From Calycina herbarum (lineage: Eukaryota; Ascomycota; Leotiomycetes; Helotiales; Pezizellaceae), in contig LLEY01000037.1 of assembly GCA_001414485.1 (NCBI GenBank), positions 186,001 through 250,000 on the forward strand: a DNA stretch of 64,000 bases, read 5' to 3'. Within the stretch, counting starts at the first letter, position 1. Each line of letters opens with the position of its first letter. Under the pieces are notes generated by a model, which saw only the letters and a program-made list of their open reading frames with translations, had not been told where the DNA came from and ran no database searches. The translations under genes were made by a program, and so were the position numbers. Shown here one piece after another: positions 33,387 through 44,829 of the stretch.

Positions 33387-33955
33387 AAGGAAGATAAGTT
33401 TGCTTTGAGAGCAACTTTCAGGTTGTGTGGAACGCAAATCAAAAAATGATATTTCTCAAGGTAAGCATCTTACAATCCCTGTACCTCTCTCCCTTCCTCC
33501 GTGTCTAACTCTCAGATAGGCTGTGCGGTTAGGTGTTATCGGATCTCAATGGCAGGTGTGGTGGCGTCTGGGCTTCGAAAATTTGTCATGGAACCTTTGA
33601 GGGAAATACCATGATATTTGTACAATGGAATAGATTCATATTTCACAGCAAAAAAAACAATATAAGTCTTCGGGCCATTGGTCGTCGTACCAACCTACCA
33701 TACCATTCCTTCTATAATATTCATGAAAAGTCGTTTGAGGTCGGAGCTTCAGACAGATGGAATGTTTGCGAAATTCGCTTTAATAATCTGTTGCATCGCA
33801 GTTTGAGGAATCATCTCATCGTAAACATGACCATCCTATAAAATACTTCAATCGCTGCCCATATTGCTGTGGAAAAGTAGAAGAACAATCCAAGGAACCC
33901 ACGTCACATTATCTTGGAAACGAGATTTAATCCGGGGGCCTTAGCGAGAGATGCC
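33387..33955. other. Intergenic region, convergent 3' flanks
   Basis: Between the small-protein gene and the DUF6536 pseudogene. No gene or repeat recognised; the ORF at 33,533 lacks motifs. Confidence 0.5.
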
Positions 33956-36892
33956 CTAAAAAAAGTTATAGCACCACACCACGCAATCGCAAACAGAACA
34001 CATCCCTTTATCTTCCTCTGAAGTATACCACCTTCGCAAATACCAGTCTCCTTCTCTCGGCAACTCCACTTCCTGACTCGTGAAGGTACAATGTCCTGGT
34101 ACACCGTTCTCCTCATGACGAACAGCTCCCCAACCAACCTTTTTATAGGCAGCTCCTTCATCGCTTTCCAGTGGGTGGTAAGCAGCTACAATAGCTAGAC
34201 TGTTATTTCCCACTAACACACAAGGCTTTAACTTCTTGAACCCGATCACTCCCATAGCTAAAACCATGAGAGACCCGAAGATTATTGTGATAAGGAATGC
34301 CAATGGGGAGTATGCGACCACCATATATAACTCCGAACGTGGCGTGCGATGAAAATGGTCTGCGAAATAAGCCAATGTAGTGTGGCAATTGCTGTAGAAA
34401 GAGGAGGGCATATTTCCAGGGCAGACTAAGCCAGTATGTAGAACGTTGCTCTCCTTTGGGCATATTTTTTCTTCATTCCATTTGGAAGCAAAGACCTGGC
34501 AAAATGGCTGGTTGCCTGAATTTGAGAAGCATAAACTAAATGGGGCAAAATAGATACACTGCTTGCTATGACTTGTGGTAAGTTTGTTAAAGTCACACCT
34601 TTTATTAGGGCACTGCTTGATTCGAAAAGATTTTCGACGACATAATGCTTGTCGGCCCCAAGACTTCCCCAACCGTTAATTGTGGCGTATGAGTTATAAG
34701 TCCCGAATCCCATTTCGAAAGATTTGATAGAAAAGTCAGAGGTAATGTTGCTCACGGTGGTTTTGTACGCCTCTCTGAGCAGTTTAATTGAGATGGTCAT
34801 GGAAAGAGTACAACTACAATCTCATTAGCGAGCGTTCGAGTTTCAGAACAAGAATCGAAGGCCTACAGAAATAATGTGGTGATTAGCCTTCCACAACTTG
34901 GGCCATGCCACCACCGTAGCGCTAATTTTGGATGCCGTCATTGCCTTGCAACGCTATGAATTGGTGCTTCTTGCCTGGGTGAGGCGGCTTCCAACCTCAA
35001 TTGCATTTTTCTATGTTTTCTAACATCCGTCCTATTCATGAGACATACCTGTGCTGTAAGGTCATCTGGCCGTTCTAGGAAAGATTCAACACAGTCTCCA
35101 ACAGTCGCTACCACCGGCTCTTTTTGAGTCATGAGCACAACAATCATACATATTAATTTGACACTATTAGCTCCCACAACAAATAACATGATTATAAAAC
35201 TGTATTGCAGCTCGCACCGCGCCCGTAGGTCACTTTTCTCTGCCAAAAAGTAGTTGACAGGCCATTCTGTTATAAAATGTTCATGGAACTGATCATCGTT
35301 GTCTTTGAATGTTGGGCCCAGTTCCCAGATATTCGAATTTGCTGCAATATTTCTGAAACCGCATTTGTAATTATTGGAAAGGAGATATCCAGGGCTGCAA
35401 ACCCAATGGTTCCCGGTGTAGTTGGAAACATAGTTCTCGCGGAGGAAGCTTAACAGTAGAGTGGAATTCGATAGCACTTCTGGCTTCGCAATAACAAGCA
35501 TGTCGCCCCAAGTCGAAAAGTTTGGTCAATATCCTCCGTATGTATTTATATATTCGTCGTTACCCAATCGAGTCAACTTACCCACGTTCGCTTTGCTTCT
35601 CAAGGTAGTAGCAGCACGGCATTGTCCATCAAGAATCATCCCCAGGTATTTACCGTAATACATACTGTCATCGTAGTTCTCCATCTGATACAATTCCTGG
35701 CAGTCTGCTGTCGTATTTGTCATGAAATTGGTCTTGGCAACTACAATGTTGTAGTCTGATCTCTGTGTCAAAGTGAACACAGCAGAGTTCCAACTACATA
35801 CAGACATTTGACAGGCATGTAGCTGAGAAGATGAAGTGACTTACAAAAATTGCAGAGGTAAAGTCGAAACAGCTAAAGCGATGAAGAGGCTCTTCTTCCG
35901 CCAGCCACTTAGATTCCGTATACTAGGTACCTCGATGTTGCAATAGTGACCTTTTTTGTGAGCAACGTCTATTTGAGACCTCGTTGGGGAGCTAATACTC
36001 TGCATAGTATAATTACTAACTCCTAAAAGGACATTGAGATGTCAGTCAGAAATGAGTCGTTCTAAATTTAAAGGCGAACTAAAGAAGATGATCCAGAAGA
36101 TTTAAATGGAAGAAAGGCGTACCCACAGCGCCCAAAACGTTAATGATGACATGAATCCATGTATTGATGTTTCCCACCGTGTCACAATTTCCTGATATTA
36201 TAGTTTCAATCCGCGTCCCACTCTTCTAAGCAACAACTGTGAATATGGAGTTTAGAGAAAACACAGTCCCTGCAGGGAATAAAACCCGACCTCTCCAACC
36301 ACTCTACTTCCCCGACCAAACCAACCCTTGAGGGCCCTCTTCATATGAGATGTGGGATGCATATTTACCCGATCGAAGGATGAGTTGTGCGGACTGTTGG
36401 AAGAAGTCTCGTATGCCTGACTTCATGCGCTCGATTGTAGATTTGGGCAGCCGCGATGAACCTTGCGAGTTCCTATGAATTGATGGTCAGCACCAGACAA
36501 TTGCATTGACAGTTCGATTGCATCATAAACCCCCTTGATATGGTTCTGCGATATACTTGCCTGTAAGGCGAAGCCGCTTCATCGTTTCTCTGTAGCAGAG
36601 AGTAACTCTGCGACGAATAAAGCCGATTCTTTCTGGTTGATATTAACGATATATCCTGCAACTCTAATTCATTGTTGTGGAAGGGGTTACTGATGCGCTC
36701 AACGTGATGGACTAACTGAGTATTGTCACACAAGGTGTATTGAGTAAAGAGGAAGGAGCGACCGCAAAGAATACAGCAAACATCTCTGCTCACTCGAGGT
36801 ACAATGACGTTTTGCCCACTCGATGGAAAGTAGATGGAGAGATGAATTGAAGTAGGGACGGATTTGCCTAATACTAGAGCATTACGTTTCAA
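33956..36892 (-). pseudogene. DUF6536 multi-pass membrane protein gene, disrupted
   Basis: Homology to fungal DUF6536 proteins runs through the whole locus in order on the minus strand: serine-rich cytoplasmic tail (36,892-36,550 and exon 36,472-36,369), first membrane helix (SLNSIFTVVA), SGTRIETIISGNCDTV and NTWIHVIINVLGAVG, intron 36,122-36,023, SNYTMQSISSPTR, intron 35,844-35,794, NSAVFTLTQRSDYN, LTRLGNDEYINTYGG, then FEMGFGTYNSYATING, TLTNLPQVIAS, PKGEQRSTYWLSLPW, YMVVAYSPLAFLI and GAAYKKVGWGAV. The frame is broken by TAG at 36,226-36,228, by TGA at 35,526-35,528, and by at least two frame changes within 34,200-34,465, none explained by introns. The 5' limit is uncertain. The proteins are of unknown function. 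Confidence 0.82.
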
Positions 36893-36926
36893 ATAATTCG
36901 CCTCTCTCTGAGACGGGAAGGTATCT

Positions 36927-37398
36927 GCTTCATCCAGTGTGAGAAATGAGTAGAGTAAAGTAGAGTAGTGACAACTACTCTACTCTACTCACACTACTAT
37001 AAGTAACTCAGAGTACTACTTGAGTAGTTCGGACCGATTCGGGACGAGCCGGGCCGGTGCTCGGAGCTGCATCGGGGTAGCGCTACTAATAATGCCGGGA
37101 GTTTAAGCGAGTTCTTCTATTTACTATTTATAGCGTAACTTTTAAAATAATAGCCTAATAAATTAAAATTAGTTAAATAGTAGTTTTTTATCTTATATAT
37201 ATTCTAGAAATACTAACTTTCTACTTATATACTTATAATTTCTATTTATAGTACTACTTAGAGTACTACTTGAGTAGTCTTAAGTAACTACTCTACTCTA
37301 CTCAAAGGAGTCGCTACTCAAACCCTACTCTACTCTACTCAGACTACTCAGAGTACTACTTGAGTACCTGAGTAGTTTGTGCTCACACTGGCTTCATC
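36927..37398. mobile_element. Non-autonomous hAT-like element (MITE), 456 bp with 8-bp target duplication
   Basis: The element spans 36,935-37,390. It is bounded by the inverted pair CAGTGTGAG (36,935-36,943) and CTCACACTG (37,382-37,390) and flanked by a perfect 8-bp direct duplication GCTTCATC (36,927-36,934 and 37,391-37,398). An 8-bp duplication and CAG..CTG ends are hallmarks of the hAT superfamily. Both subterminal regions are packed with TACTC/GAGTA words, including AACTACTCTACTCTACTCA at 36,973 and again at 37,286, as expected of transposase-binding subterminal repeats. The centre (37,100-37,250) is AT-rich and has no ORF, so the element depends on a transposase elsewhere. Confidence 0.85.
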
Positions 37399-37671
37399 GA
37401 GTAGCAACACGCAATCCAACTAACGACCTAAGCGGAATATATCACGAAAATATCCCTCGACATATTTCAGCTCAATGCCGACATCATCACAAAATGGCAA
37501 AAGGGGGCTTCTTGTGGGCTTGAGAAACTGCCTCAGCAGTGGCCGTCCTGCCTACTCTAGGAATACCATGGAGGAGAATAGCCAAGCCCGGACCTTTGCC
37601 CCGAATCAAGCCCTGGTGAAATTCGATATATTGCTTCTGTTTCTGGACGATTTGCTTTTGAAAGCGTGTTT

Positions 37672-38517
37672 TTACCGAGTGCTTAACCGTGGAATTGTGA
37701 TTCCTCTCAATTTCCAGGTCTCTAATACATTTTGTGGGCTAGGTACGGTCATTAAGGCGTGAAGGTAAACCATGACAAAAGTGTGTTCCTGTACAAATAT
37801 GCGTCGCGGTGAGAGAACTAGGTCATCGCCTTTGATCTTTGTCAAAGGCTCATGTAGTTCCCAAGTTTGTATAGCGTCTTTCACATTCATTTGGTTTTTT
37901 CCGGGCTTACGTTCAAACTGTATGAGGCCCCGAGTCTCCCCTTCAAGAGATGCCCCCGTGTACACTTTCCAGTGTATGATGTAGAGGAAATCTTCACCCT
38001 AGTCCATCTATTCGCACCACACAGTATACAAAAAAAAATCCAATATTGATTCTTCGAGAGCAAAGTCTGCCCTCAGCCTTCTACGAGGCAAAGCTTACCT
38101 GACTCTCAATACGTGTCTGGTGATTTCTCGGGTGGGATTCGTTCTGAGTAGGACCATGTGTGAGCCTCGCCCAGCGTAAGGAACATGCTCCTCCTTGACC
38201 ACCTCCTCAATTCGCGCTCCTTGGCCGCGGAGCGTTGTCTTGGTTTCCTCGATGTCCTCAACACAGCGCATCGAGAAAACTTCCAAAGTTGGAATACCCC
38301 GCTCGTCTTCAATGTCCCCATGGAAAGCTGGCCGATCCGTAGGAGGAGTCACCGCAGTCGAGTCAGAGAGCAGAGACTGCCAGCCTTCGTCGAGAGAATA
38401 GTATATATGGAACCCGGAGGTGTTGTTTTTGATGTCATTGAGATACAACGATCGCAGTCTCTGCGCTCTTTGAACCATTACGATATCAGAAGAGGGTCGT
38501 TGTTCAGGAACGGGCAA
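37672..38517 (-). CDS. Hypothetical protein fragments (two ORFs)
   Basis: Two minus-strand ORFs, 38517-38095 (140 codons) and 37965-37672 (97 codons, extendable upstream to about 38,003 as GEDFLYIIHWKV), have natural codon use. A GTAAGC donor at about 38,097 and a CTAG acceptor at about 38,004 would join them, but the phases do not match, so either another splice site is used or the frame is broken. Text such as TREITRHVLRV and WELHEPLTKIKGDDLVL shows no family I recognise. It may be a decayed gene between the hAT-like element and the next gene. Confidence 0.35.
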
Positions 38518-38622
38518 ACGTTCTGGATGCTATCTCGCTCAGCATTCTATTGTGAATTATCATTCTCTATCCATCTTGGGATGTGAATGACACAATCGAC
38601 CCCGTTCTTGATTCAAAAGCTT

Positions 38623-38635
38623 CCCCCCCCCCCCC
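38623..38635. repeat. C13 homopolymer
   Basis: Thirteen consecutive C near the 5' end of the gene at 38,676. It lies inside the longer frame starting at 38,583, where it would be frameshift-prone; this is one reason I prefer the inner ATG. Confidence 0.85.
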
Positions 38636-38675
38636 TTCAGTCATAGATAATACATTCACACTTCTGGCCTATATC

Positions 38676-39399
38676 ATGGGCGATTCTGTCATCGTTCGTG
38701 TTCATCACCCAGAAACCTGCCTTCCTGAACATTTCTTGGGAACATCGATGTACGGAAGAACTACGAGAAAAAACAAAGCAACTTCGTCGTTGATCGCAAG
38801 AACACATTCAGGACCTTCAAGAACTCCGAGAACGACAAGACCTTCAAGCACGAGCACGGCTCGGGTGACAGTGACAAGTGGACTATTTCCAAGAATCCGT
38901 ACCGGACCGATGGCCAGTACGCAAAGCTCCACCTCCGCTGGTGGAAGTGGCAGTGGTAATGGAGCTCTCAAGAAGACCGATGCAATCCCAGATGAGGTAA
39001 GCGACTTTTACAGAACTCACTTGCCGAGTACCCCTTTCTCCACTCAAGTCTTCGGTTTCCTCCAAGAAACATAAAGATTATAAATTATCTACATTCAAAC
39101 AACTCAAAAACAACACATTTTGCAAGTTTCACTAACGGTAATCTTTGCTTCAGGGGGACGGATATCACAAGAAAGACGATAAGGTTCTTTTTACGTCTTA
39201 CGATAATAAAGGAAAAGAACCGGAGGAAGTCATAGTACTCAGTAGTTGTAAACCGGGCAAGGACGAGCATGGGCCTGGGCTAGGGTATGATGTGAGGTTT
39301 CCTGGTCTCCGCGAAAAATGGGTGCGGTCAGCGTGCTTGGAAACTCGGGAGGCGAGAGATAAACGACTTAGAAAAGAGGCCGAGAAGGAAAAGAAGTGA
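38676..39399 (+). CDS. Small hypothetical protein with a lysine-rich C-terminal domain (paralogue B)
   Basis: Exons 38676-38996 and 39154-39399 join through a 157-bp intron (GTAAGC donor, ACTAAC branch, CAG acceptor, phase 0) to 188 residues. An in-frame ATG at 38583 would add 31 residues across a C13 run, so I use MGDSVIVRVHH. Exon 1 is Ser/Thr/Arg-rich and disordered looking. Exon 2 encodes about 80 residues with a pattern similar to the gene at 32,765: KVLFTSYDNKG, EEVIVLSS, GLGYDVRFPG, REKWVRSACLETR, ending in a Lys/Glu-rich helix. The shared position of a phase-0 intron before the compact domain supports a common origin. Function unknown; binding of histone, RNA or protein by a small barrel is only a guess. 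Confidence 0.62.
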
Positions 39400-40351
39400 C
39401 TGGGCCTATTTTCCAAGAAGTAATGGTGCTACTACAGTACTAGTTAACAACTATTAAGCGATTTCTGCAACCCTACCAAAAAACGCCGCTTTGCCTAGTT
39501 TAGAAAGACATAGTAATAATGCGCCTCTGAGTAGAATTTCCTATACTTAATTTCTAGAGTTCTTTCGAGTATTATATCTTTTATATAATTGGGATTTCTT
39601 ACTAAACTTAATCCCCTTTTAGGGTAGACGTGTGCGTATAGACTAATGAATTTTTCGTCAATTTTCACGATATTTGTATATAAAACCGACGTTTTTCCGA
39701 ATTACCCTACTTTAAGGTACTACACCTAGAGGAGTGTTTTTACAAGACTAAATCCAAATAGTAGAAAAGCTTATAATTGCTCTAATAATATATTATCTAG
39801 AGGGAATTAATTTTAGAGAGTGATCTATAGGGTTTAATTGTAATGCTGAAACCCTGAATTTTGGTGTAAAACGGGGACTCGCTTAATAGCTGTTGACGGT
39901 GACTGTACCCGAATCTTTCTGTAGCTTCTTTCCTAGAATATTGAATTGTTTTTCCAGAGTGATTGAGGCAAATGAAGCTGTTTTGAGATGGTATCTAGAT
40001 CATGGGTTTAAAAGCAACTATGGAAATATGTTCTTTCCAAATTCATTTGCTGGTTACAACATGACAGGGGAACAATGCGAAAATTAGAATCAATGCACTG
40101 ACTCGTATTCTCGAGTGATCATTGTTTGCTACGACGACTTAGCCGCTCTGCTAGAGGCGCACCTCAGGAAATCAACCAAGGAATGTGCATTCAAGCGAGA
40201 TCGCAATACCATTCTGTAGTACCAACGGATGTTGGCATATGCGTGCCTCGAGTTTGTGAAACCCAAGTGCCTTGCTTCGGTCATTATATAGACAAAGCTA
40301 CGAAATCATTTCAATCTCCTGGAAGTAATTTCTTTTAAGGAGACAAGAACC
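39400..40351. other. Intergenic, partly AT-rich RIP-like sequence
   Basis: 39,480-39,850 is AT-rich and TA-rich, resembling a mutated repeat remnant. An ORF at 39,893-40,087 ending in GYNMTGEQCEN looks natural but is too short to call. No other feature seen. Confidence 0.5.
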
Positions 40352-41831
40352 ATGCAAACTTCGACTGAGAATTCGAACGAGAAAACGGTGGTCGAGACAG
40401 AGGAAGTCCCGGCTACATCGACTCCTCGACAGCCTGATCACACCACCGATGCAAAAAGAGGCCCGCCAGCTGATTGCGAGACGGGAAATGGTACGATAGG
40501 CTCCCCTGATAGCGGGCTTTCGCTCCTCAACTTGACGACTGCTGAAATATACAAAAAAAACAGTGAACCCCGCCGCTCGAGACGTGCAGCCACGTTGGGT
40601 ACAGTGGCTAAAATGGAACCTCAACCCTGCACGATGGAAACATGCTGAGTCTGATTCTCAGCCAGCTACAACCCTGGTGAGGCCTTGTAAGAATCAGCAC
40701 GTTACAGATACCTTTTTGATTTTCTGATCACAGAACAGTGCAGTATCATCCCGATGGATATCCATTCTTAGCCGCACTACAAAATTTCGAAGAGAACTTC
40801 ATGGTCTACCGGAAATTTGGGTATCTTCAAGCGCAAGTTTTGCTATACAAACAAAAGGAACTGATGGAGCTTGAAATTGACCTCGATCGGCTGGACGCAG
40901 AAGGACAAAGACTAAACCCTCGATATATTTTCTCGTTAGCTTCAACGACTCCGGAGCGTAAGGAGAAGATATACGAGATTGAACAAAAGTTCAAGGAGTA
41001 TTGTAAGCAGAGAGAACAAACGTCCACTGATTTCAGGACACAACTAAGTTATGCCCAATTGAAATATACAGCACAACTTCTGGCCACTGCGAGAGAACTT
41101 GCATGCTTCAACCAACCGCCAAGATACAACTATCTGAACATCAAGAGCTTTTTTGATACCAGTAGGATAGCCTTTGAGGAAATATATTTATACTACAAGG
41201 AAGACCTTGTGAGCCTGAAGCCTGGGAGAGAGCACTCATGGCTCGTCACTTTCGTGGAGACAACACTACATAAACTCGCGGACCATGATTGGAAGGTAGT
41301 TCATGTAGGGAGACCATAACAATGTACCTGAACTTGGTCAGCGCTAACTGAACTTACAAAGCTACCAACTCAGTATATCTTTTCCTCCCAGGTATAGTTC
41401 CATTTCTTATCGGGACTGAAGACAAATTCTAATGGTTACTCAAAAGTATGTCAGGGAAAACGCCAAACCTGCAAGAAAGTACAGGGTAAACCTTTTTAGC
41501 AGGACGCGTATCGAAGTTTTGGTGACGATCATCATCATGGTGACCATTCTTTCTCTGATGGCTATCCCGATATACATCCTCTCGGTGCTGACAGAGATTG
41601 GAGATACCTCTAAGATTAGGACTGTTGCTGTAGCGGTATTGGGTGCATTTACCGTCCTATTCTCTATCGTTCTTGCTTCGTTCACTCGAGCAAAACGACA
41701 TGAGATTTTGGGGGCCGCAGCTGCGTAATCAGACCTTAATTCTATATCGGACCATGCTGACCGTGTGTTGTAGGTACTGTGCGGTACTGGTGGTTTTCGT
41801 CGGGAATCTAGGACAGAAAGATGGGCATTGA
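40352..41831 (+). CDS. DUF6594 family membrane protein
   Basis: Five exons are proposed: 40352-40598, 40739-41295, 41362-41391, 41447-41724 and 41774-41831, all in phase, 389 residues. Family blocks: YHPDGYPFLAALQNFEENFMVYRKFGYLQAQVLLYKQ (N-terminal core), LVSLKPGREHSWL, IFSSQ, then the C-terminal membrane hairpin LVTIIIMVTILSLMAIPIYIL and TVAVAVLGAFTVLFSIVLASF, followed by TRAKRHEILGAAAAYCAVLVVFVGN, the signature end of DUF6594 proteins. The disordered first 80 residues come from exon 1. The first intron (donor GTACAG, 140 bp) is the least certain; exons 2-5 are secure. In fungi these proteins are abundant and uncharacterised, often near other variable genes. It is the last good gene before the AT-rich block. 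Confidence 0.82.
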
Positions 41832-42850
41832 ACTGGAGCTGTCTTGGCGCGGCACATGAGTGCGAAATACGTGAAGTTTTTTAGCCGAGGGATTTAAATT
41901 AGTTCTTTTAGTTGACCTAAATCTTTATTTGTTTTTCTTTGGATAGAAATATAAGAAAAAGTTGACGTTGAATTCAGTCACGTGGAATGGGGAAGCGGGG
42001 TGAACCTCGTTCCAGTTGCTCCTTCTGGTTTGCTTGTCTTCTGAAAGTATATTTCCGTGCTCTCGAAGTTTGAGGACACCCTCCTTCCCTGTCAGGGTCG
42101 TACTTTCCCCATTGTCATGGGCAAAGTCCTCGTTCGCTGGCAAAGAAATCCACGCTCATCTCGCATCATTCTCATCAATTGAAACATCGTCTTACCTAAA
42201 TAAAATCAAGAGATACGAGATGCATCCTCCTCCAAAGAAGCCATTTTGGGGGTATCCTTTCAGCCTATCCTAAGAAAACCAAAATCACTTCCTCCCAACT
42301 TCGGGGGCCACGGGTTCAGCAGCAATATATAAAAATCCGTATATGAAAAGGAACTCTCTGTTATATCTTCTTTCTCGTTCGTCTCATGTTCCTGTGATCC
42401 ATCTTATCATCCCGTTTGTTGCCTAACGAAGCATTCACTACTTCATCATACCACTGGTAGCCAAAGGACCTCCATCAATCATTCTTTAAGTTCATTTGTG
42501 TTCTAGACGAAAGAGGTTGAGATTGAGAAACAGAGTATCTTTGGGACTTTATCAGCACCCAGGGAGGTCTAGGCGATTGAAGAGGAGAGAAGTGCTCCTT
42601 GGGGCCCAGACCAAGCTGAAATTCCGAAAAGCAGGAAGGACCGAGGTTTTCCTAGTTTCTTGTTGGGACCGAGACCGAGCCACAATTTCGAAAGGAAGGA
42701 GCGAGAAACCTCAAAGCGCACATTAAATGTGCTCTTTGAGATTTTGATACGGAAGGAGCGAGGGCGTTGGTGAAAAAGACGTGCCTTCCCTAAATATTTT
42801 TCTGACTCTTAGGTTGCACACCTCTCGCAAAGTGTTCTCTCAAACTTCCT
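41832..42850. other. Transition from gene-rich to AT-rich sequence
   Basis: No gene recognised. Repeated GGAAGGAGCGAG-like words at 42,690-42,765, a near-perfect hairpin at 42,710-42,740, and rising TA content after about 42,850. Confidence 0.5.
42710..42740. repeat. 15-bp near-perfect hairpin
   Basis: ctcaaagcgcacatt, one spacer A, then aatgtgctctttgag: a 15-bp stem with one mismatch. It sits between two GGAAGGAGCGAG words. It could be a repeat end, a small RNA hairpin or chance. Confidence 0.6.
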
Positions 42851-43511
42851 GGCGGGACTTCACGCTTCACGTATTCTCACCTAGATAGATACTCCCTTCT
42901 CCTCTACTCTGCGACCTCTTCCTCCACAACTTATATCCTCTACTAACCTTCCTAACAATCTTATATTACTCTTCTTCTTCTTACTCCTAGGATAGTTATA
43001 AAAGATTATACTAAAGATATTTCGATACCTAATTAATTTATAATAGCTAGATACTTTTACTCTTTTAATTTTCTTAGAAAGAGTTTTATTTACAAAATAT
43101 ATAGTAGTATATAGAGATTATAAGAGGCCTCTATCTTCGTTATTAATATACTAGTATATATAAGAACTTCTATAAGAGGAATTAATAGTTTAAGAAATAA
43201 GATAATAAAATAGTTTCTATTAAGGAAATATATAGTTTAGTCTAACTAGAGTGTAGATATAGCTAGTGCCGATTAGGTATAGCGTTATATATAATAGTAT
43301 AAGCTATATATATATAGACGCGAACCTCGACCTTCTATACTCTTTAGTTAATATTATACTATTCTACCTACTCTCTGCTTTATATTATAGACTTACCTAT
43401 ACTAGTTATACTGGGTAAAGGGAGATCTACTTAATAGGTTATAAACCCGGGTTCACTTAAGATAGTAATAGTTATAACAAACTTAGAGTCGTATTAAGAA
43501 CTTCTACGAAT

Positions 43512-43580
43512 AGCCGCGAAAGAGTATATATACGACGCTGTAAAAGAGTATATATATAACGCCGCGAAAGAGTATCTATA
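43512..43580. repeat. Three tandem copies of a 23-24-bp unit
   Basis: gccgcgaaagagtatatata, then cgctgtaaaagagtatatat and cgccgcgaaagagtatctat, in tandem. They lie within an unidentified decayed repeat. Confidence 0.7.
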
Positions 43581-44107
43581 CTAATAAAGCTAAGGTTAGC
43601 TCTCTATTACTCTAAAAGTCCTACGAAGAGGTAAAAGACGTAGTAAGACGCTATATATATTATATTTATTAATTAGTCGACTTCGAACACCTTACTCTCG
43701 AACTCGATTACTTTTATATAATAGTATAAAACGGATACTACTATAAAAGAGGTATATAGAAGTACGTTCGATAGAATAATATATCCGAATACTAGGCTCT
43801 AATACGAAGGAAAAGACTAAATTAGTCCTTTTCTTAAGAGAGAGTAAAAGTATCTATATATAAGAGAGCTAGATAATAACAAAAGTCTATACTAATCTAG
43901 TTCTAATAATCCTGAAACTAAAACTATACTATAATCCTATTCTATACGCTTAGTATCTACTATTCTATAACTATCTATACTATACTATACTCGGCACGTA
44001 TTCTTAGCTGTTCTAATAGCTCGGTAATTCTATTAATAGCTGGCTATTATATCTCTCTCTCTTAAAAACGACTCGTTCTCGAGTCTTCGTATTATCGAGG
44101 TAGTATC

Positions 44108-44349
44108 TATTAAAGGTTACACCTGTAGAATAAGTCTCGGAGTACTCCAGCGACGCATTCACGTGACCTCGCTTGGCAACGCATAGACGTAATAGAACCT
44201 TCGAGAGTACTCTTAGTAGAACTCTCTAGAAAGAGCTAACTAAGTATATAAGTTAGTAAGGACTCTAGCTTAGAAAGGATAATCGAATCTTCTTATATAT
44301 AGACAGCCTTTATAGTTCAATTTATTAGCACTTACTATAAGCTCTAATA
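44108..44349 (+). repeat. Left LTR of the deleted chromovirus
   Basis: 242 bp, same length as the right LTR. By eye about 23 differences from it, every one a C/T or G/A transition. Contains gtagaataagtctcggagta and gaaccttcgagagtactctt in both copies. Confidence 0.92.
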
Positions 44350-44369
44350 TTAGATTCGATTCCAAAAAC

Positions 44370-44530
44370 AACAGGCCTTTATAGTAATACTAGAACATAT
44401 TAGGCTATTTTAGTAATACTAGAACTTAAGAGCTTTTATAGTAATACTAGAACACATCGGGCTATTTTAGTAATACTAGAACATATCAGGCCTTTATAGT
44501 AATACTAGAACTTATAAGCTATTTTATAGC
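44370..44530. repeat. Tandem repeat of TAGTAATACTAGAAC units after the left LTR
   Basis: About five copies of tagtaatactagaac with spacers of roughly 14-18 bp such as atatcaggccttta and ttaagagctttta. The repeats sit just inside the left LTR, in the untranslated leader. Confidence 0.8.
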
Positions 44531-44829
44531 ATTTACAGAACTTACGGATAATAGGAGAACTATAAGAAAGCGGTATACTAAATCAGCTACCTGCCTAGTT
44601 CCTATAGTATATTTAAGAGCAGTAGAATTAGTTAACATCTACCTAAGAAGACGATTGTCTATAGATTATAAACAAGCAAAAGAAGGATAAGGAAGCTCGC
44701 TTATAGATAGTCTATAATAATAATAAACCTAGGAAATCTCTTCCTCTACTACTAGAATTAGCACCTATAACTAGCACCGCGAGCATGTCTATAAAGTAAT
44801 ATAAAGGCTTTAAGATACTAGGCTATAGC

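Noticed and set aside
35477..35585. Intron (GTAAGT donor, CCAG acceptor) that would splice out the TGA in the DUF6536 gene
   Set aside because: Phases match, but it would delete a block (LTRLGNDEYINTYGG and GDMLVIAK) that is conserved in the family, so I favour a true nonsense codon. Other breaks exist in any case.
38583..38675. Longer N-terminus for the gene at 38,676
   Set aside because: It would translate through a C13 run and adds a Pro stretch; the inner ATG is simpler, though the longer start is not excluded.
39893..40087. Short ORF ending in GYNMTGEQCEN
   Set aside because: Looks natural but is only 64 codons with no partner exon; may be a fragment of a lost gene.
42496..42726. Arg-rich 76-codon ORF at the block border
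   Set aside because: Composition follows the purine-rich local DNA; no motif.
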